A stretch of DNA of 64,000 nucleotides from Synechocystis sp. PCC 7338 (GCF_018282115.1 NZ_CP054306.1:2713488-2777487), one strand, 5' to 3'; shown: positions 1-11,128, counted from the first letter of the stretch. Notes: generated by a model not told the origin, from the sequence alone. Translations and numbers: made by a program.

Positions 1-286
1 GGCTATCGTTCATTTCACCTTGATCACAAAATAAAGTTGATTGATGTTACTTGAATTGATTTTAGTCAACCTAAATGTGATTATTGTCGATCTGTTTGAC
101 CACTTTAATTGAACAATTTTTAATTAAATTTTTGATCAAAAAATGCCTGAATCGTCTCTCCCTACTAGACCCGCAGATTTCCCTGACCAGGAATGTAGGG
201 ATAGGATTGGGCGTACAATTTAAGACTTTCTCCCCAATATTTTTAGCTAACCACGATTTAACCAACTTTATTAACCCCATACTCCT
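1..286. other. AT-rich leader upstream of ndhD2
   Basis: I see no convincing gene here. The stretch is AT-rich, with short open frames on both strands that lack homology I can recognise. It presumably carries the ndhD2 promoter and 5' leader. There is no clear Shine-Dalgarno sequence directly before the ndhD2 ATG; the bases just upstream read ccccatactcct. Confidence 0.5.
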
Positions 287-1810
287 ATGCTCAGTGCTCT
301 CATCTGGGGCCCCATCCTCGGAGCCATCCTGATTGCGATTATCCCCAACCCTGGCAATGATTGTTACTCCCGCAAAATTGCCCTGGGAATAATGACTGCG
401 GTGGCCGCCATTAGTGTGTTGTTAGCTTGGCAGTTTGACCTCAGCAATCCCCAGATGCAGTTTGTTGAGTATTATCCCTGGTTACCTAGTTTGGGTCTGA
501 ATTATCACCTGGGGGTGGACGGATTATCCTTGCCCCTGTTATTACTAAACAGCAGTTTGGTTTTAATTTCCATTTTTAGTACTAATCTCAACCTAGAGAG
601 ACCAAGGTTTTACTATGCTTTGTTATTACTGCTCAGCGGTGGGGTCGCTGGTGCATTTTTAGCCCAGGATTTGCTTCTATTTTTCCTCTTTTTTGAGTTG
701 GAAATTATTCCCCTCTATTTTCTCATTGCCATTTGGGGAGGACAAAGACGGGGTTATGCAGCTATGAAGTTTTTACTTTACACTGCCCTCTCTGGCTTTT
801 TAGTGTTAGTGTCCTTCCTCGGCTGGTTTTGGCTGACCAAAGCGCCTAATTTTGACTACGACCCCAGCTTGGCCGATGCCCTGCCGGTGAAAACCCAAAT
901 GTTGCTATTGTTGCCCCTACTGCTTGGTTTGGGTATTAAAATTCCTATTTTTCCTTTCCACACTTGGCTCCCGGATGCCCACGTGGAAGCCTCTACACCT
1001 GTTTCTGTATTATTGGCAGGGGTTTTACTAAAACTGGGCACCTACGGTTTGCTGCGTTTTGGGGTGGGGTTGTATTTGGAAGCCTGGGTGGAATTTGCCC
1101 CCTATTTAGCGACCATAGCGGCCATCAGTGCCCTCTATGGCGCTTCCTGTGCGATCGCCCAAAAAGATATGAAAAAAGTGGTGGCATATTCTTCCATCGC
1201 CCACATGGGTTATATCCTCCTGGCCGCCGCCGCCACTACCCGCTTAAGTGTGACCGCTGCCTCAGCCCAGATGGTCAGCCATGGCATTATTTCTGCCCTA
1301 TTGTTTCTTTTGGTAGGGGTGGTATATAAAAAGACCGGCAGTCGGGACGTAGACAAGTTACAAGGATTGTTAACTCCAGAACGGGGCTTACCCATTACCG
1401 GCAGTTTGATGATTCTCGGTGTCATGGCCAGCGCTGGTATTCCAGGCATGGTGGGCTTTATTGCCGAATTTTTAGTATTCCGGGGCAGTTTTCCGATTTT
1501 TCCAGTGCAAACCCTACTGTGTCTAATTGGTAGTGGTTTAACGGCGGTTTATTTCCTTTTAATGATTAATCGAGTTTTCTTTGGCCGTCTGACCATGGAG
1601 CTGTCCCATTTACCCAAGGTGCGTTGGCAGGAACAAATTCCGGCGATCGCCTTGGCGGTGGTTATCATTGTTTTGGGCATCCAACCCCATTGGCTAACCA
1701 AGTGGAGTGAACCCCAAACTGCTGTTTTGCTGACCGGACATCCGGATTTGGTCAGTCTGCCTGCCCCGCCCCGCATTGAAATTGAAGTTAAGGAGCTGGG
1801 GGAAGTGTAG
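287..1810 (+). CDS. ndhD2: NAD(P)H-quinone oxidoreductase chain 4, NdhD2
   Basis: This is an NdhD/NuoM-type proton-pumping subunit of the thylakoid NDH-1 complex. The 507 residues are almost wholly hydrophobic, consistent with about 14 membrane helices. Family motifs are visible: FFELEIIPLY near residue 135 with the conserved glutamates, and HTWLPDAHVEA near residue 227. NdhD1 and NdhD2 belong to the respiratory and cyclic-flow forms of NDH-1, NdhD3 and NdhD4 to the CO2-uptake forms. The start LSALIWGPILGA differs from the NdhD3 encoded at 44282-45796 and I recognise it as the NdhD2 type (slr1291 in PCC 6803). It stands alone, with no other ndh gene beside it. The D2 rather than D1 assignment is from memory. 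Confidence 0.85.
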   Translation: MLSALIWGPILGAILIAIIPNPGNDCYSRKIALGIMTAVAAISVLLAWQFDLSNPQMQFVEYYPWLPSLGLNYHLGVDGLSLPLLLLNSSLVLISIFSTNLNLERPRFYYALLLLLSGGVAGAFLAQDLLLFFLFFELEIIPLYFLIAIWGGQRRGYAAMKFLLYTALSGFLVLVSFLGWFWLTKAPNFDYDPSLADALPVKTQMLLLLPLLLGLGIKIPIFPFHTWLPDAHVEASTPVSVLLAGVLLKLGTYGLLRFGVGLYLEAWVEFAPYLATIAAISALYGASCAIAQKDMKKVVAYSSIAHMGYILLAAAATTRLSVTAASAQMVSHGIISALLFLLVGVVYKKTGSRDVDKLQGLLTPERGLPITGSLMILGVMASAGIPGMVGFIAEFLVFRGSFPIFPVQTLLCLIGSGLTAVYFLLMINRVFFGRLTMELSHLPKVRWQEQIPAIALAVVIIVLGIQPHWLTKWSEPQTAVLLTGHPDLVSLPAPPRIEIEVKELGEV

Positions 1811-1843
1811 GGCTTTAGCAAACCGACATAACTTTAACCTACA

Positions 1844-2293
1844 ACGAAAATTGCCCTTGCCAGTGATGAGAAATGCCACCTCACTGATTTGGTGATAGAG
1901 CATCTACAGAATTTAGGCCATGAGTTGATGCTCTTTGGCCCCTTGGCAGGGGAGATTATGCCCTGGCCGTTGGTCGCCCAACAATTAGCGGAAGCGGTGG
2001 CCGGTCAAACTGTAGAGGAAGGCGTACTATTTTGTTGGGCGGGGACAGGGGCCTCCATTGCGGCCAATAAGGTGCCAGGTGTGAGGGCGGCTCTAGTCCG
2101 GGATGCGCAAACTGCTAAGGGAGCCCGGTGGTGGAACGATGCCAATGTTTTGGTAATGAGTTTACGGGCCACTTCCCCGGCGATCGCCAAGGAAATTTTG
2201 ACTGCTTGGTTCACAGCACGGGTCAAACCGGAAGAGTTGCCGTGTATTCAACTAGTTACGGCGATCGAGCAAAAATACTCTGGCCAAACCTAA
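1844..2293 (+). CDS. RpiB/LacA-LacB family sugar-phosphate isomerase, divergent; apparent ACG start
   Basis: The frame encodes an RpiB-like isomerase (ribose-5-phosphate isomerase B fold). Visible motifs are KIALASDEK at the N-terminus, where the family has KIAIGSDHAG, then CWAGTGASIAANKVPGVRAA and NDANVLVMSLRA. The first standard start is TTG at 1889, but the conserved N-terminus is read from upstream in the same frame. Codon 1844-1846 is ACG, exactly where ATG would give MKIALASD, and an in-frame TAA at 1835-1837 closes the frame above it. The gene therefore either starts at ACG or has lost its ATG by a T-to-C change. The usual His in SDHAG is absent and the loop after the Cys has an extra residue, so the substrate may differ from ribose 5-phosphate. 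Confidence 0.7.
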   Translation, partial: TKIALASDEKCHLTDLVIEHLQNLGHELMLFGPLAGEIMPWPLVAQQLAEAVAGQTVEEGVLFCWAGTGASIAANKVPGVRAALVRDAQTAKGARWWNDANVLVMSLRATSPAIAKEILTAWFTARVKPEELPCIQLVTAIEQKYSGQT

Positions 2294-2345
2294 TCCAAGC
2301 CAGGACTTCATTATCCAGTTAAGATTTCGCTGACCATAACTGTGG

Positions 2346-2960
2346 CTAATTAACCACTGGAGCAGTGGGGGCCGCATTGGAGCCAGTGGGCGTGGGGCCT
2401 TCAAACGGGGAAGCCACAAACCCCAACTCATAGAGCTGCTGGTATGATTTTCTGCCTAAATCCGTAGTGGGGTTCTGGGAACGGATAATTTGCAGCAAAA
2501 GGGGTACAGCCAAAGCGGCTTCGTTGTTGGCCCGATGTACCAATGCTAAGCGGTAGGTGGCTTCGTCCCGCAGTTGACCAGTTTCCAGGGCGGCAATTCT
2601 TTGTTCTTCGAAAATGACCGTGTTAATACCGGAAAAACTATTGGCCAGCTGAAGGTGGAAGTTAGAAAGTTGGTTAAAAATCTTGCGGGCTTCCTGGAGT
2701 TTACTCAGGGCCACGGTGTATTGATTAAGATTAATAGCGTCGTTAGCTTCATTCATCAAGCGACGGCCGGCGGCAATACTTAACACACTGCCTTCTTGGT
2801 TGAGGGGGCGAAACTCCCTAGAAGTCTCTGGACCACTGCCTTCAATGATCACTTCCTCCACCTCCATAACCCCCTGCCCCTGGGCTGGCGGAGTTAAACT
2901 GGAGGCCAAGGCCAGGCCACAGAGAGTTAAAGCCAATGGGTGCACAAGACGTTGAAGCAT
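2346..2960 (-). CDS. Periplasmic helical-repeat protein of unknown function
   Basis: From ATG at 2960 the protein has a typical signal peptide (MLQRLVHPLALTLCGLALA, cleavage probably near residue 25-30). An acidic linker and an all-helical region of about 110 residues follow. That region looks TPR-like, with pairs such as NLNQYTVALSKLQEARKIF and YRLALVHRANNEAALAVPLL. The C-terminus is a low-complexity Pro/Ala/Thr tail. A longer frame reaches 3011 but would bury the signal peptide. It lies directly downstream of purD on the same strand, as I recall for slr1159-slr1160 in PCC 6803, where the second gene is an unknown periplasmic protein. Confidence 0.75.
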   Translation of the reverse strand: MLQRLVHPLALTLCGLALASSLTPPAQGQGVMEVEEVIIEGSGPETSREFRPLNQEGSVLSIAAGRRLMNEANDAINLNQYTVALSKLQEARKIFNQLSNFHLQLANSFSGINTVIFEEQRIAALETGQLRDEATYRLALVHRANNEAALAVPLLLQIIRSQNPTTDLGRKSYQQLYELGFVASPFEGPTPTGSNAAPTAPVVN

Positions 2961-3164
2961 AGGAAGTCGGGGAAGGGCAAATGGAAGACGGCAGTGTAAG
3001 GCAAACTGCAACGTATATTAACATTCTCGGTTGATCTCTTTAGAACACCATTAGGCTAGTTTTACCATTGCCAAGACAACTTGTTTTTCCTCTCCGGCTC
3101 CCTGAGGAAAATTTGTTTTGCACCGACCTATTCTCTGGGGAGAATTCCTTCCCCCTACTCCAGA

Positions 3165-4424
3165 TCAAAGGGCTTTGTGGCCAATGTCCCGTCGGTAATA
3201 CATGCCCTCAAAATTAATTTGTTCTACTCCCCGGTAAACAGTGGCGATCGCCGTGGATAAGTCTTCCCCTAGGGCTGTGACCCCCAGCACCCGGCCACCA
3301 TTGGTGAGCACTTTACTGTTCTTAAGTTCGGTTCCGGCATGGAATACTGTGACATTTTGGGCTTCAGCCTCAGCCAAACCATTAATTTCATCGCCTTTGC
3401 GGTAACTACCGGGATAGCCTCCAGCGGCCACCACCACACAAACTGTATTACCGGTATGCCATTGCAGTGGCTCCAACTGGTCTAGGGTTTGGTCCACACA
3501 GGCCATTAACACTTTTTCCAGGGGAGTGGCGAGGAGGGGCAACACCGCTTGGGTTTCAGGATCGCCAAAACGACAGTTATATTCCAACACTTTAATTTCC
3601 CCGGCGGGACTGACCATTAAGCCAGCGTATAACACCCCTCGGTAATCAATACCCCGCTTAGCTAGGGCGTTAGCCGTGGGTTGTAAAATTTGTTTTTGCA
3701 CCTGGTCTATGACCGCTGGGGGCGCGATGGGAGCAGGACAGTAGGCCCCCATGCCACCGGTATTGAGGCCTTGATCCCCTTCCCCAATGCGTTTGTGATC
3801 CTGGGCTGGTAGTAGGGGAATTACGGTTTTACCGTCACACAGGGCTAGCACGGAAACTTCTTCCCCCGGTAAAAATTCCTCCACCACAATTTTGACAAAG
3901 CCCTGGTCAAATAATTCGATGATCGCCGTGGTTGCTTCGGCCAAAGTTTGGGCCACAATCACCCCTTTACCCGCCGCCAAACCGTCAGCTTTCACCACTA
4001 TGGGGGCTCCCATCTTGGTGGCATAGGCCTGGGCTGGTTCTGGGTTGGTAAAAGTTTCTCCAAAAGCTGTGGGAACCCCTGCTTCGACTAATAACCGTTT
4101 CGTCCAGGATTTGCTTGCTTCCAATTCGGCCCCGGCTTTAGTGGGGCCAAAAACTTTTACGCCCAACGCTTGCAGTTGATCCGTTAATCCCAGGGTAAGG
4201 GGCAATTCCGGCCCCACCACTACTAAATCAATCTTTTCCGTTTGGCAAAATTGACAGATTTCCCCCAGTTGATCGACGGCGATCGCCACATTGGCGGTTT
4301 TGGGTAACCCGGCCGTGCCACCATTTCCAGGTAAGCAATAGCAATGGCTCACTTCTGGCGACCGAACCAATGACCAAACCAAAGTATGTTCCCGTCCACC
4401 GCTACCAATAACTGCCACCTTCAT
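3165..4424 (-). CDS. purD: Phosphoribosylamine-glycine ligase (GAR synthetase)
   Basis: PurD catalyses the second step of purine synthesis, joining glycine to 5-phosphoribosylamine with ATP. The 419-residue length is usual. Motifs seen are VIGSGGREHTLVWSL at the N-terminus, the ATP-grasp stretch KADGLAAGKGVIVAQ near residue 147, LNTGGMGAYCPAP, and EYNCRFGDPETQAVLP near residue 285. The start at 4424 is well fixed, since the N-domain motif begins at residue 4. It is followed on the same strand by the periplasmic protein gene and lies divergent from the DUF2064 gene, so the 112-base gap 4425-4536 should carry both promoters. Confidence 0.97.
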   Translation of the reverse strand: MKVAVIGSGGREHTLVWSLVRSPEVSHCYCLPGNGGTAGLPKTANVAIAVDQLGEICQFCQTEKIDLVVVGPELPLTLGLTDQLQALGVKVFGPTKAGAELEASKSWTKRLLVEAGVPTAFGETFTNPEPAQAYATKMGAPIVVKADGLAAGKGVIVAQTLAEATTAIIELFDQGFVKIVVEEFLPGEEVSVLALCDGKTVIPLLPAQDHKRIGEGDQGLNTGGMGAYCPAPIAPPAVIDQVQKQILQPTANALAKRGIDYRGVLYAGLMVSPAGEIKVLEYNCRFGDPETQAVLPLLATPLEKVLMACVDQTLDQLEPLQWHTGNTVCVVVAAGGYPGSYRKGDEINGLAEAEAQNVTVFHAGTELKNSKVLTNGGRVLGVTALGEDLSTAIATVYRGVEQINFEGMYYRRDIGHKAL

Positions 4425-4536
4425 GGAGCCTAACCTCTACAACCGTTGGAAAAATTATGATAAATTAGCCGTTTTTAAGATTAACAGAATGGCCGGAGTT
4501 GACTAGAGTTATTTATCTACGCCCCCCAAATTCCCC

Positions 4537-5172
4537 ATGGTTGAACAACATTTACTCATTTTCACCCGTTGGCCGGAACCAGGAAAAACGAAAACTCGCC
4601 TGATCCCCGCGCTCGGCCCTGGGGGAGCGGCCAAGCTACAACAACAACTGACGGAACATACGGCTCAAACCGCCCATGATTTTCGCTGCCAAACCGATGC
4701 CCCTTGTCAAATAAGTGTCTTTTACACTGGTGGAACTAGACAGCAGATGGAACAATGGCTAGGAACTAATTTTTGTTATCAACCCCAAGCAATGGGAAAT
4801 TTAGGCGATCGCCTGCAACAATCTTGCCAGTGGGCCTTTGGACAGGGTAGCCAAAAAGTGGTGATTATCGGCATTGACTGCCCCGGTGTGACCCCAGAAC
4901 TCCTCCAAATCACTTTCACTGCCTTGGATAGTTATTCGGCGGTGTTGGGGCCCGCCCTCGATGGAGGTTATTATCTAATGGGCTTGACTAAGTTTAACCC
5001 TGCTTATTTCCAGCAAATCGATTGGGGCACCGAGAGAGTTTATCAACAGACCCTAACCAAAATTGTCCAAAACGGCGATCGCCCTTACAAATTACCTGCC
5101 CTACCGGACATAGACCATCCCGCGGACCTACAATATCTGCCCACCATTTTCACCAACACAGCCCCAACTTAG
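4537..5172 (+). CDS. DUF2064 / TIGR04282 family glycosyltransferase-like protein
   Basis: The 211-residue protein has the nucleotide-diphospho-sugar transferase-like fold typical of DUF2064. The N-terminal TRWPEPGKTKTRLIPALG resembles the nucleotide-binding loop of that family. IIGIDCPGVTPELL near residue 109 gives the metal-binding DxP-like segment, and LGPALDGGYYLMGL near residue 133 is the family signature. Members are often linked to glycan or cofactor-sugar synthesis, but the substrate is unknown. It stops one base before the promoter of the str ribosomal cluster. I recall the same neighbour (sll1095) before rps12 in PCC 6803. Confidence 0.8.
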   Translation: MVEQHLLIFTRWPEPGKTKTRLIPALGPGGAAKLQQQLTEHTAQTAHDFRCQTDAPCQISVFYTGGTRQQMEQWLGTNFCYQPQAMGNLGDRLQQSCQWAFGQGSQKVVIIGIDCPGVTPELLQITFTALDSYSAVLGPALDGGYYLMGLTKFNPAYFQQIDWGTERVYQQTLTKIVQNGDRPYKLPALPDIDHPADLQYLPTIFTNTAPT

Positions 5173-5173
5173 G

Positions 5174-5203
5174 TTGACAGTGCTAAATGGGCAACGGTAC
5201 AAT
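5174..5203 (+). promoter_or_regulatory. Sigma-70 type promoter of the str ribosomal cluster
   Basis: TTGACA (5174-5179) and TACAAT (5198-5203) are separated by 18 bases. This is a perfect -35 and a one-mismatch -10, about 65 bases upstream of the rpsL ATG. It begins immediately after the stop of the preceding gene. Transcription would start near 5210. A purine-rich AGGAGAAAG stretch lies downstream at 5234-5242. Confidence 0.75.
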
Positions 5204-5268
5204 GAAAATTTGTCGATGATTTTCTTATTTATTAGGAGAAAGATCCTAATTCCCACCATATTTAACAC

Positions 5269-5649
5269 ATGCCAACTATCCAGCAGCTAATTCGTAGCGA
5301 ACGCTCGAAGGTACAGAAGAAAACTAAATCCCCTGCCCTCAAGCAATGCCCCCAGCGGCGGGGAGTCTGTACTAGGGTCTACACCACCACCCCCAAAAAA
5401 CCCAACTCAGCCCTACGGAAAGTGGCCCGGGTAAGGCTCACCTCTGGGTTTGAAGTGACGGCCTACATCCCCGGCATTGGCCACAACCTGCAGGAACACT
5501 CCGTAGTCCTGATCCGGGGCGGTCGGGTGAAAGACCTGCCTGGGGTTCGTTACCATATTGTGCGGGGGACGCTGGATGCCACCGGGGTTAAAGACCGGAA
5601 ACAGGGTCGCTCCAAGTACGGCACCAAACGGGAAAAAGCGAAGAAATAA
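5269..5649 (+). CDS. rpsL: 30S ribosomal protein S12
   Basis: S12 sits in the decoding centre of the small subunit. The 126-residue protein begins [12 protein letters not shown] and carries the nearly invariant [17 protein letters not shown] and [24 protein letters not shown], the regions where streptomycin-resistance changes occur. The C-terminus is basic ([13 protein letters not shown]). It is the first gene of the str cluster and is followed by rpsG after 151 bases. Confidence 0.98.
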   Translation: MPTIQQLIRSERSKVQKKTKSPALKQCPQRRGVCTRVYTTTPKKPNSALRKVARVRLTSGFEVTAYIPGIGHNLQEHSVVLIRGGRVKDLPGVRYHIVRGTLDATGVKDRKQGRSKYGTKREKAKK

Positions 5650-5800
5650 CTTTCTCAACTTTCCATTAGGTTAACTTCCCTTGTCTGGTGAAGGTGTAGC
5701 CGGTTTTACAACTCTCCCTTACTTCCGGCAGCCTAGCCCGAGAAGTTTGGCAGTGACCACAACCTTTAATCATTATCTAGAGCAAAAAGAGTAAAAAGTT

Positions 5801-6271
5801 ATGTCTCGTCGTGGCAACGTCAAAAAGCGCCCTGTCCCCCCGGATCCCGTTTACAACAGCACTCTGCTGAGCATGACCATCCGTCGGGTGATGCGCTCCG
5901 GTAAAAAATCCTTGGCTTCTAGCATTGTTTACAATGCCTTGACCTCCGTTGGTGAAAAAACCGGCGAAGATCCCTTGGAAGTATTTGAAAAGGCGATCAA
6001 AAATCTGACTCCCCTAGTGGAAGTTAAAGCCCGTCGGGTTGGGGGTGCCACCTACCAAGTGCCCATGGAAGTTCGCCCTGCCCGGGGGACTGCTCTGGCC
6101 TTGCGCTGGTTGGTGCATTTTTCCCGTGCTCGGGGTGGTCGCACCATGGAAAGCAAATTGGCTAACGAAATTATGGATGCCGCCAATGAAACCGGCGCCG
6201 CCATCAAAAAGCGGGAAGAAACCCACCGCATGGCCGAGGCCAACAAAGCCTTTGCCCATTACCGCTACTAG
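5801..6271 (+). CDS. rpsG: 30S ribosomal protein S7
   Basis: S7 nucleates the head of the small subunit on 16S rRNA. The 156 residues begin [19 protein letters not shown] and include [23 protein letters not shown] and [34 protein letters not shown]. Length and ends match cyanobacterial S7. It is second in the str cluster and is followed by fusA after 198 bases. In E. coli S7 represses this operon through a leader between rpsL and rpsG; whether the 151-base gap here does so cannot be judged by eye. Confidence 0.98.
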   Translation: MSRRGNVKKRPVPPDPVYNSTLLSMTIRRVMRSGKKSLASSIVYNALTSVGEKTGEDPLEVFEKAIKNLTPLVEVKARRVGGATYQVPMEVRPARGTALALRWLVHFSRARGGRTMESKLANEIMDAANETGAAIKKREETHRMAEANKAFAHYRY

Positions 6272-6469
6272 GTAGAAGCATCTTCACCACAGGTTTGGGG
6301 TTGAGTTGCCCCCACACCTCCCTGGGCTAGTTTTCAGCACCCCCCCCTAGATTTAGTTGCAAATCTAGAAAGGTAAGGGAAAACGTATAGAATTGTTAAT
6401 GGCCTCCCATTTCCCCTTGGGGAAGAGAGAGCTTGTTTTTGGTCGAACCCCCGGTTAGGAGTAAACTTC

Positions 6470-8545
6470 ATGGCTCGCACAGTGCCCCTAGAACGAATAC
6501 GTAACATTGGTATCGCCGCCCACATTGATGCGGGTAAGACCACCACGACGGAACGGATTTTGTTCTACTCTGGCGTGGTCCATAAAATCGGTGAGGTTCA
6601 TGAAGGTACAGCGGTGACGGATTGGATGGCCCAGGAAAGGGAACGAGGCATCACCATCACCGCCGCTGCCATTAGTACCGATTGGTTGGGGCACCATATC
6701 AATATTATCGACACTCCGGGGCACGTGGATTTCACCATTGAGGTGGAACGCTCCATGCGGGTACTGGACGGAGTAATTGCTGTATTTTGTTCCGTGGGGG
6801 GAGTGCAACCCCAATCGGAAACGGTGTGGCGTCAGGCGGAACGGTACCAAGTACCCCGCATTGCCTTTATCAATAAAATGGACCGCACCGGGGCTAACTT
6901 TTTCCGAGTTTGTCAGCAGATTGGTGATCGCCTGCGGGCCAATGCAGTGCCCATTCAAATCCCCATTGGTAGTGAAGCGGAATTTGAAGGTATTGTGGAT
7001 CTGGTGCGGATGAAGGCCTACCTCTACAAAAACGATTTGGGCACGGACATCCAAGAGGTTCCCATTCCTGCTGCAGTGCAAGATAAAGCAGAAGAATATC
7101 ACCTGCGTTTGGTGGAATCAGTGGCGGAAGCAGATGATGCTCTGATGGAAAAATATTTAGAAGGGGAAGAGTTGACCGCCGATGAATTGGTGGCTGGTCT
7201 ACGGCGGGGAACCATTGCCGGCACCATGGTGCCAGTGCTTTGCGGCTCTGCATTTAAAAATAAGGGAGTTCAGCTTTTACTCGATGCGGTGGTGGATTAC
7301 CTCCCCTCCCCTCTGGAAGTACCGGCGATCGAGGGACATTTACCCGATGGGGAAGTGGCCGCTAGACCAGCGGACGATGAAGCTCCCCTGTCGGCTTTGG
7401 CCTTTAAAGTGATGGCGGATCCCTTTGGTCGGCTCACCTTTGTGCGGGTTTATTCCGGTGTGTTGGCCAAGGGCAGTTATGTCTTGAATTCCAGCAAAGA
7501 AAAGAAAGAGCGCATTTCCCGCCTAATCATACTCAAAGCCGATGAGCGCATCGAGGTTGATCAGCTTAACGCCGGAGATCTAGGGGCAGTGCTGGGGCTC
7601 AAGGACACCCTCACCGGTGACACTCTTTGTGACGACCAAGAACCAATTATTTTAGAGTCCCTGTTTATTCCCCAGCCAGTCATTTCCGTGGCGGTGGAAC
7701 CAAAAACCAAACAGGATATGGACAAGCTTTCCAAGGCTTTGCAGTCCCTATCTGAAGAGGATCCCACCTTCCGGGTCAGCGTCGATCCAGAAACCAATCA
7801 AACGGTGATCGCCGGCATGGGAGAATTGCATTTAGAAATTCTGGTAGACCGAATGCTGCGGGAATTTAAGGTGGAGGCCAATGTGGGGGCTCCCCAGGTA
7901 GCTTATCGAGAAACCATTCGTAAGGCAGTGCAGGCGGAAGGTAAATTCATTCGCCAAAGTGGAGGTAAAGGCCAATATGGCCATGTGGTCATTGAGGTGG
8001 AGCCCACCGAGCCGGGGACGGGCTTTGAATTTGTCTCTAAAATCGTCGGTGGCGTCATTCCAAAGGAATATATTGCCCCGTCGGAACAGGGGATGAAGGA
8101 AGCCTGTGCTTCGGGGGTATTGGCGGGCTACCCAGTCATTGACCTCAAAGCCACCTTGGTAGATGGGTCTTTCCATGATGTGGACTCATCGGAAATGGCC
8201 TTCAAGATTGCTGGTTCCATGGCAATCCGGGAGGCTGTGGGCCAAGCTGACCCTGTACTCCTGGAGCCGGTCATGAAAGTCGAGATTGAAGTTCCTGATG
8301 ACTTCATGGGCAACGTGATCGGTGACCTCAATGCCCGTCGGGGCCACATTGAGGGCCAGGAAACGGAGCAGGGCATAGCCAAAGTGGCCGCTAGTGTCCC
8401 ATTAGCGGAAATGTTTGGTTATGCGACCGATATCCGGTCAAAAACCCAAGGCCGGGGTATTTTTTCGATGGAATTTAGCCATTATGCAGAAGTACCCCGT
8501 AATGTTGCCGAGGCGATCGTCGCCAAAAGCAGAGGGTATGCCTAA
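6470..8545 (+). CDS. fusA: Translation elongation factor G
   Basis: EF-G is the GTPase that drives tRNA-mRNA translocation. The 691-residue protein has the G1 loop [15 protein letters not shown] near residue 17, switch [18 protein letters not shown] near residue 84 and G4 [10 protein letters not shown] near residue 138. Domains II to V follow, with GGKGQYGHV near residue 502 and the domain V segment [12 protein letters not shown] near residue 619. The start [15 protein letters not shown] is preceded by TTAGGAG about 9 bases upstream. Synechocystis has more than one fusA; this is the str-operon copy. Confidence 0.98.
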   Translation: MARTVPLERIRNIGIAAHIDAGKTTTTERILFYSGVVHKIGEVHEGTAVTDWMAQERERGITITAAAISTDWLGHHINIIDTPGHVDFTIEVERSMRVLDGVIAVFCSVGGVQPQSETVWRQAERYQVPRIAFINKMDRTGANFFRVCQQIGDRLRANAVPIQIPIGSEAEFEGIVDLVRMKAYLYKNDLGTDIQEVPIPAAVQDKAEEYHLRLVESVAEADDALMEKYLEGEELTADELVAGLRRGTIAGTMVPVLCGSAFKNKGVQLLLDAVVDYLPSPLEVPAIEGHLPDGEVAARPADDEAPLSALAFKVMADPFGRLTFVRVYSGVLAKGSYVLNSSKEKKERISRLIILKADERIEVDQLNAGDLGAVLGLKDTLTGDTLCDDQEPIILESLFIPQPVISVAVEPKTKQDMDKLSKALQSLSEEDPTFRVSVDPETNQTVIAGMGELHLEILVDRMLREFKVEANVGAPQVAYRETIRKAVQAEGKFIRQSGGKGQYGHVVIEVEPTEPGTGFEFVSKIVGGVIPKEYIAPSEQGMKEACASGVLAGYPVIDLKATLVDGSFHDVDSSEMAFKIAGSMAIREAVGQADPVLLEPVMKVEIEVPDDFMGNVIGDLNARRGHIEGQETEQGIAKVAASVPLAEMFGYATDIRSKTQGRGIFSMEFSHYAEVPRNVAEAIVAKSRGYA

Positions 8546-8611
8546 CCCGGCGGTTCTCGGTTCTCCTAGGACTGCAATCTGTGTAGAAACAATCAAAGGA
8601 ATTATTTATTC

Positions 8612-9811
<1,200 letters not shown>

Positions 9812-9949
9812 TCCTTAGAACAACATTAATGATGTAGTTGGTGTTGGTTTGGTTACGGTAAGTTTTTTCTGACTGGGCCAGCCCCACTGACTACTCAATT
9901 TTCTGAACCTTGACAATTAAACAGTCCGCTAATTCTGAGTTAAATTTCC

Positions 9950-10267
9950 ATGGCAACATTGCAACAACAAAAGATTCGTATCCGCCTCAAAGCCTTTGAC
10001 CGTCGCCTGCTCGATACATCCTGCGACAAGATTGTAGAAACTGCTAATCGTACCAATGCCGCCGCTGTGGGACCGATTCCTTTGCCCACCAAACGGAAAG
10101 TTTATTGTGTGTTGCGCTCTCCCCACGTGGATAAAGATTCTCGGGAGCATTTTGAAACCCGCACCCATCGCCGCATCATCGACATTTATCAGCCTTCTTC
10201 CAAAACCATTGACGCCCTCATGAAGTTGGATCTCCCTGCTGGGGTCGACATTGAAGTCAAGCTATAA
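9950..10267 (+). CDS. rpsJ: 30S ribosomal protein S10
   Basis: S10 (NusE) is a head protein of the small subunit and also takes part in antitermination with NusB and NusG. The 105 residues contain [42 protein letters not shown] and [17 protein letters not shown], all diagnostic. As in other cyanobacteria it closes the str cluster after tuf rather than opening the S10 operon. A terminator follows at 10296. Confidence 0.98.
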   Translation: MATLQQQKIRIRLKAFDRRLLDTSCDKIVETANRTNAAAVGPIPLPTKRKVYCVLRSPHVDKDSREHFETRTHRRIIDIYQPSSKTIDALMKLDLPAGVDIEVKL

Positions 10268-10295
10268 CTATAAGTTGACTATTTGAATTTTCCAC

Positions 10296-10327
10296 ATCCT
10301 CGTTAAACTGATAGCGAGGATTTTTTG
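10296..10327 (+). terminator. Intrinsic terminator after rpsJ
   Basis: ATCCTCG (10296-10302) pairs with CGAGGAT (10315-10321) across a 12-base loop, and the stem runs into TTTTTT. It lies 29 bases after the rpsJ stop and ends the str transcript before the convergent ParB-like gene. The T-run is on the plus strand only, so it would mainly stop the ribosomal message. Confidence 0.85.
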
Positions 10328-10334
10328 TTGATAT

Positions 10335-11108
10335 TTAATTGTCAGTGGATTTTGATTCGCTTTGAATCCAATGGTCGATCATATTAAACATTTTTTCATG
10401 ACTAATGATTCGCCGTTTTTGTCCATTCTTATTTTGAGTTGTCACACGATCTGAAATATCCAAGAATGTTTTAAATTTTCCATTTGCTTCCCTTTCTTGA
10501 TAAATTAAAGCTCCATACTTTTTAGCTTCTGCGTAACTCATTCCACATTTAGAATCTAAAATATTAATTATTTTATCTATAAAACTTTCGTTGAAATAAT
10601 CCAGGTAAGAAAGGGATTTGGTATTAATCTTGAATAATTTATCAATTTGATGCTGATGCTCCTTAACTGTGGTGGCGAGATTTTCAATGCTACTGGTCAA
10701 ACTCTTTTCAAGATTTGTTAAACGAGAGTTATCAATAGTCTGCTCTGATTTACCAACCGCATCTGTTCTGTTAGTAATCGGTCGAGGTGTTGAGCTTTTA
10801 AATTTGGATAATTGTTCATTAATAAGGTCTTTATTTTTATCATTTAAGATAACCGCTCTAATCATTTCAAAGAATTTATATTTTTCTCTGGCTTTTTTGG
10901 CCGCATAAAGTTCCAGATCGCCTTCGACTACACGATACTCATCTAGTCCAATTGTTTCAACAAGAATCGGGTTAAGATTACCACCACATTCTAAATAATT
11001 ATCGGCTAAGGCTTCTATTTCATTAGCGGGATAATTGGAAGCCGGCTGGGAATTTTCAACAGAGACAATGTCCAATAGTTGAATAGAGAATAGTTCTTTT
11101 TTAATCAT
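10335..11108 (-). CDS. ParB-like nuclease/DNA-binding domain protein with coiled coil
   Basis: The 257-residue protein begins with a ParB/Srx-type fold (about residues 8-95). NPILVE..GLDEYRVVEGDLELYAAKKARE matches the family pattern in which a ParB-box GERR-like segment follows a predicted VVEG turn. Residues about 125-165 are polar and coiled-coil-like (NSRLTNLEKSLTSSIENLAT). The C-terminal 70 residues contain a compact helical part (IYQEREANGKFKTFLDISDR) that may be a helix-hairpin-helix, though this is weak. The canonical ParB DNA-binding helix-turn-helix is not evident. It starts 20 bases after the nuclease-ParA gene on the same strand, so the two form an operon. AT-rich and without HIP1 sites, it differs from its neighbours. 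Confidence 0.7.
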   Translation of the reverse strand: MIKKELFSIQLLDIVSVENSQPASNYPANEIEALADNYLECGGNLNPILVETIGLDEYRVVEGDLELYAAKKAREKYKFFEMIRAVILNDKNKDLINEQLSKFKSSTPRPITNRTDAVGKSEQTIDNSRLTNLEKSLTSSIENLATTVKEHQHQIDKLFKINTKSLSYLDYFNESFIDKIINILDSKCGMSYAEAKKYGALIYQEREANGKFKTFLDISDRVTTQNKNGQKRRIISHEKMFNMIDHWIQSESKSTDN

Positions 11109-11128
11109 TTTTAAATTTCTATTATTTA

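Noticed and set aside
84-332. 82-codon frame upstream of and into ndhD2
   Set aside because: It is AT-rich, has no homology I can see and overlaps the ndhD2 start in another frame.
6488-7102. 204-codon open frame antisense to fusA
   Set aside because: It lies wholly inside the conserved fusA frame. It has no recognisable domain and arises from the codon bias of a highly expressed gene.
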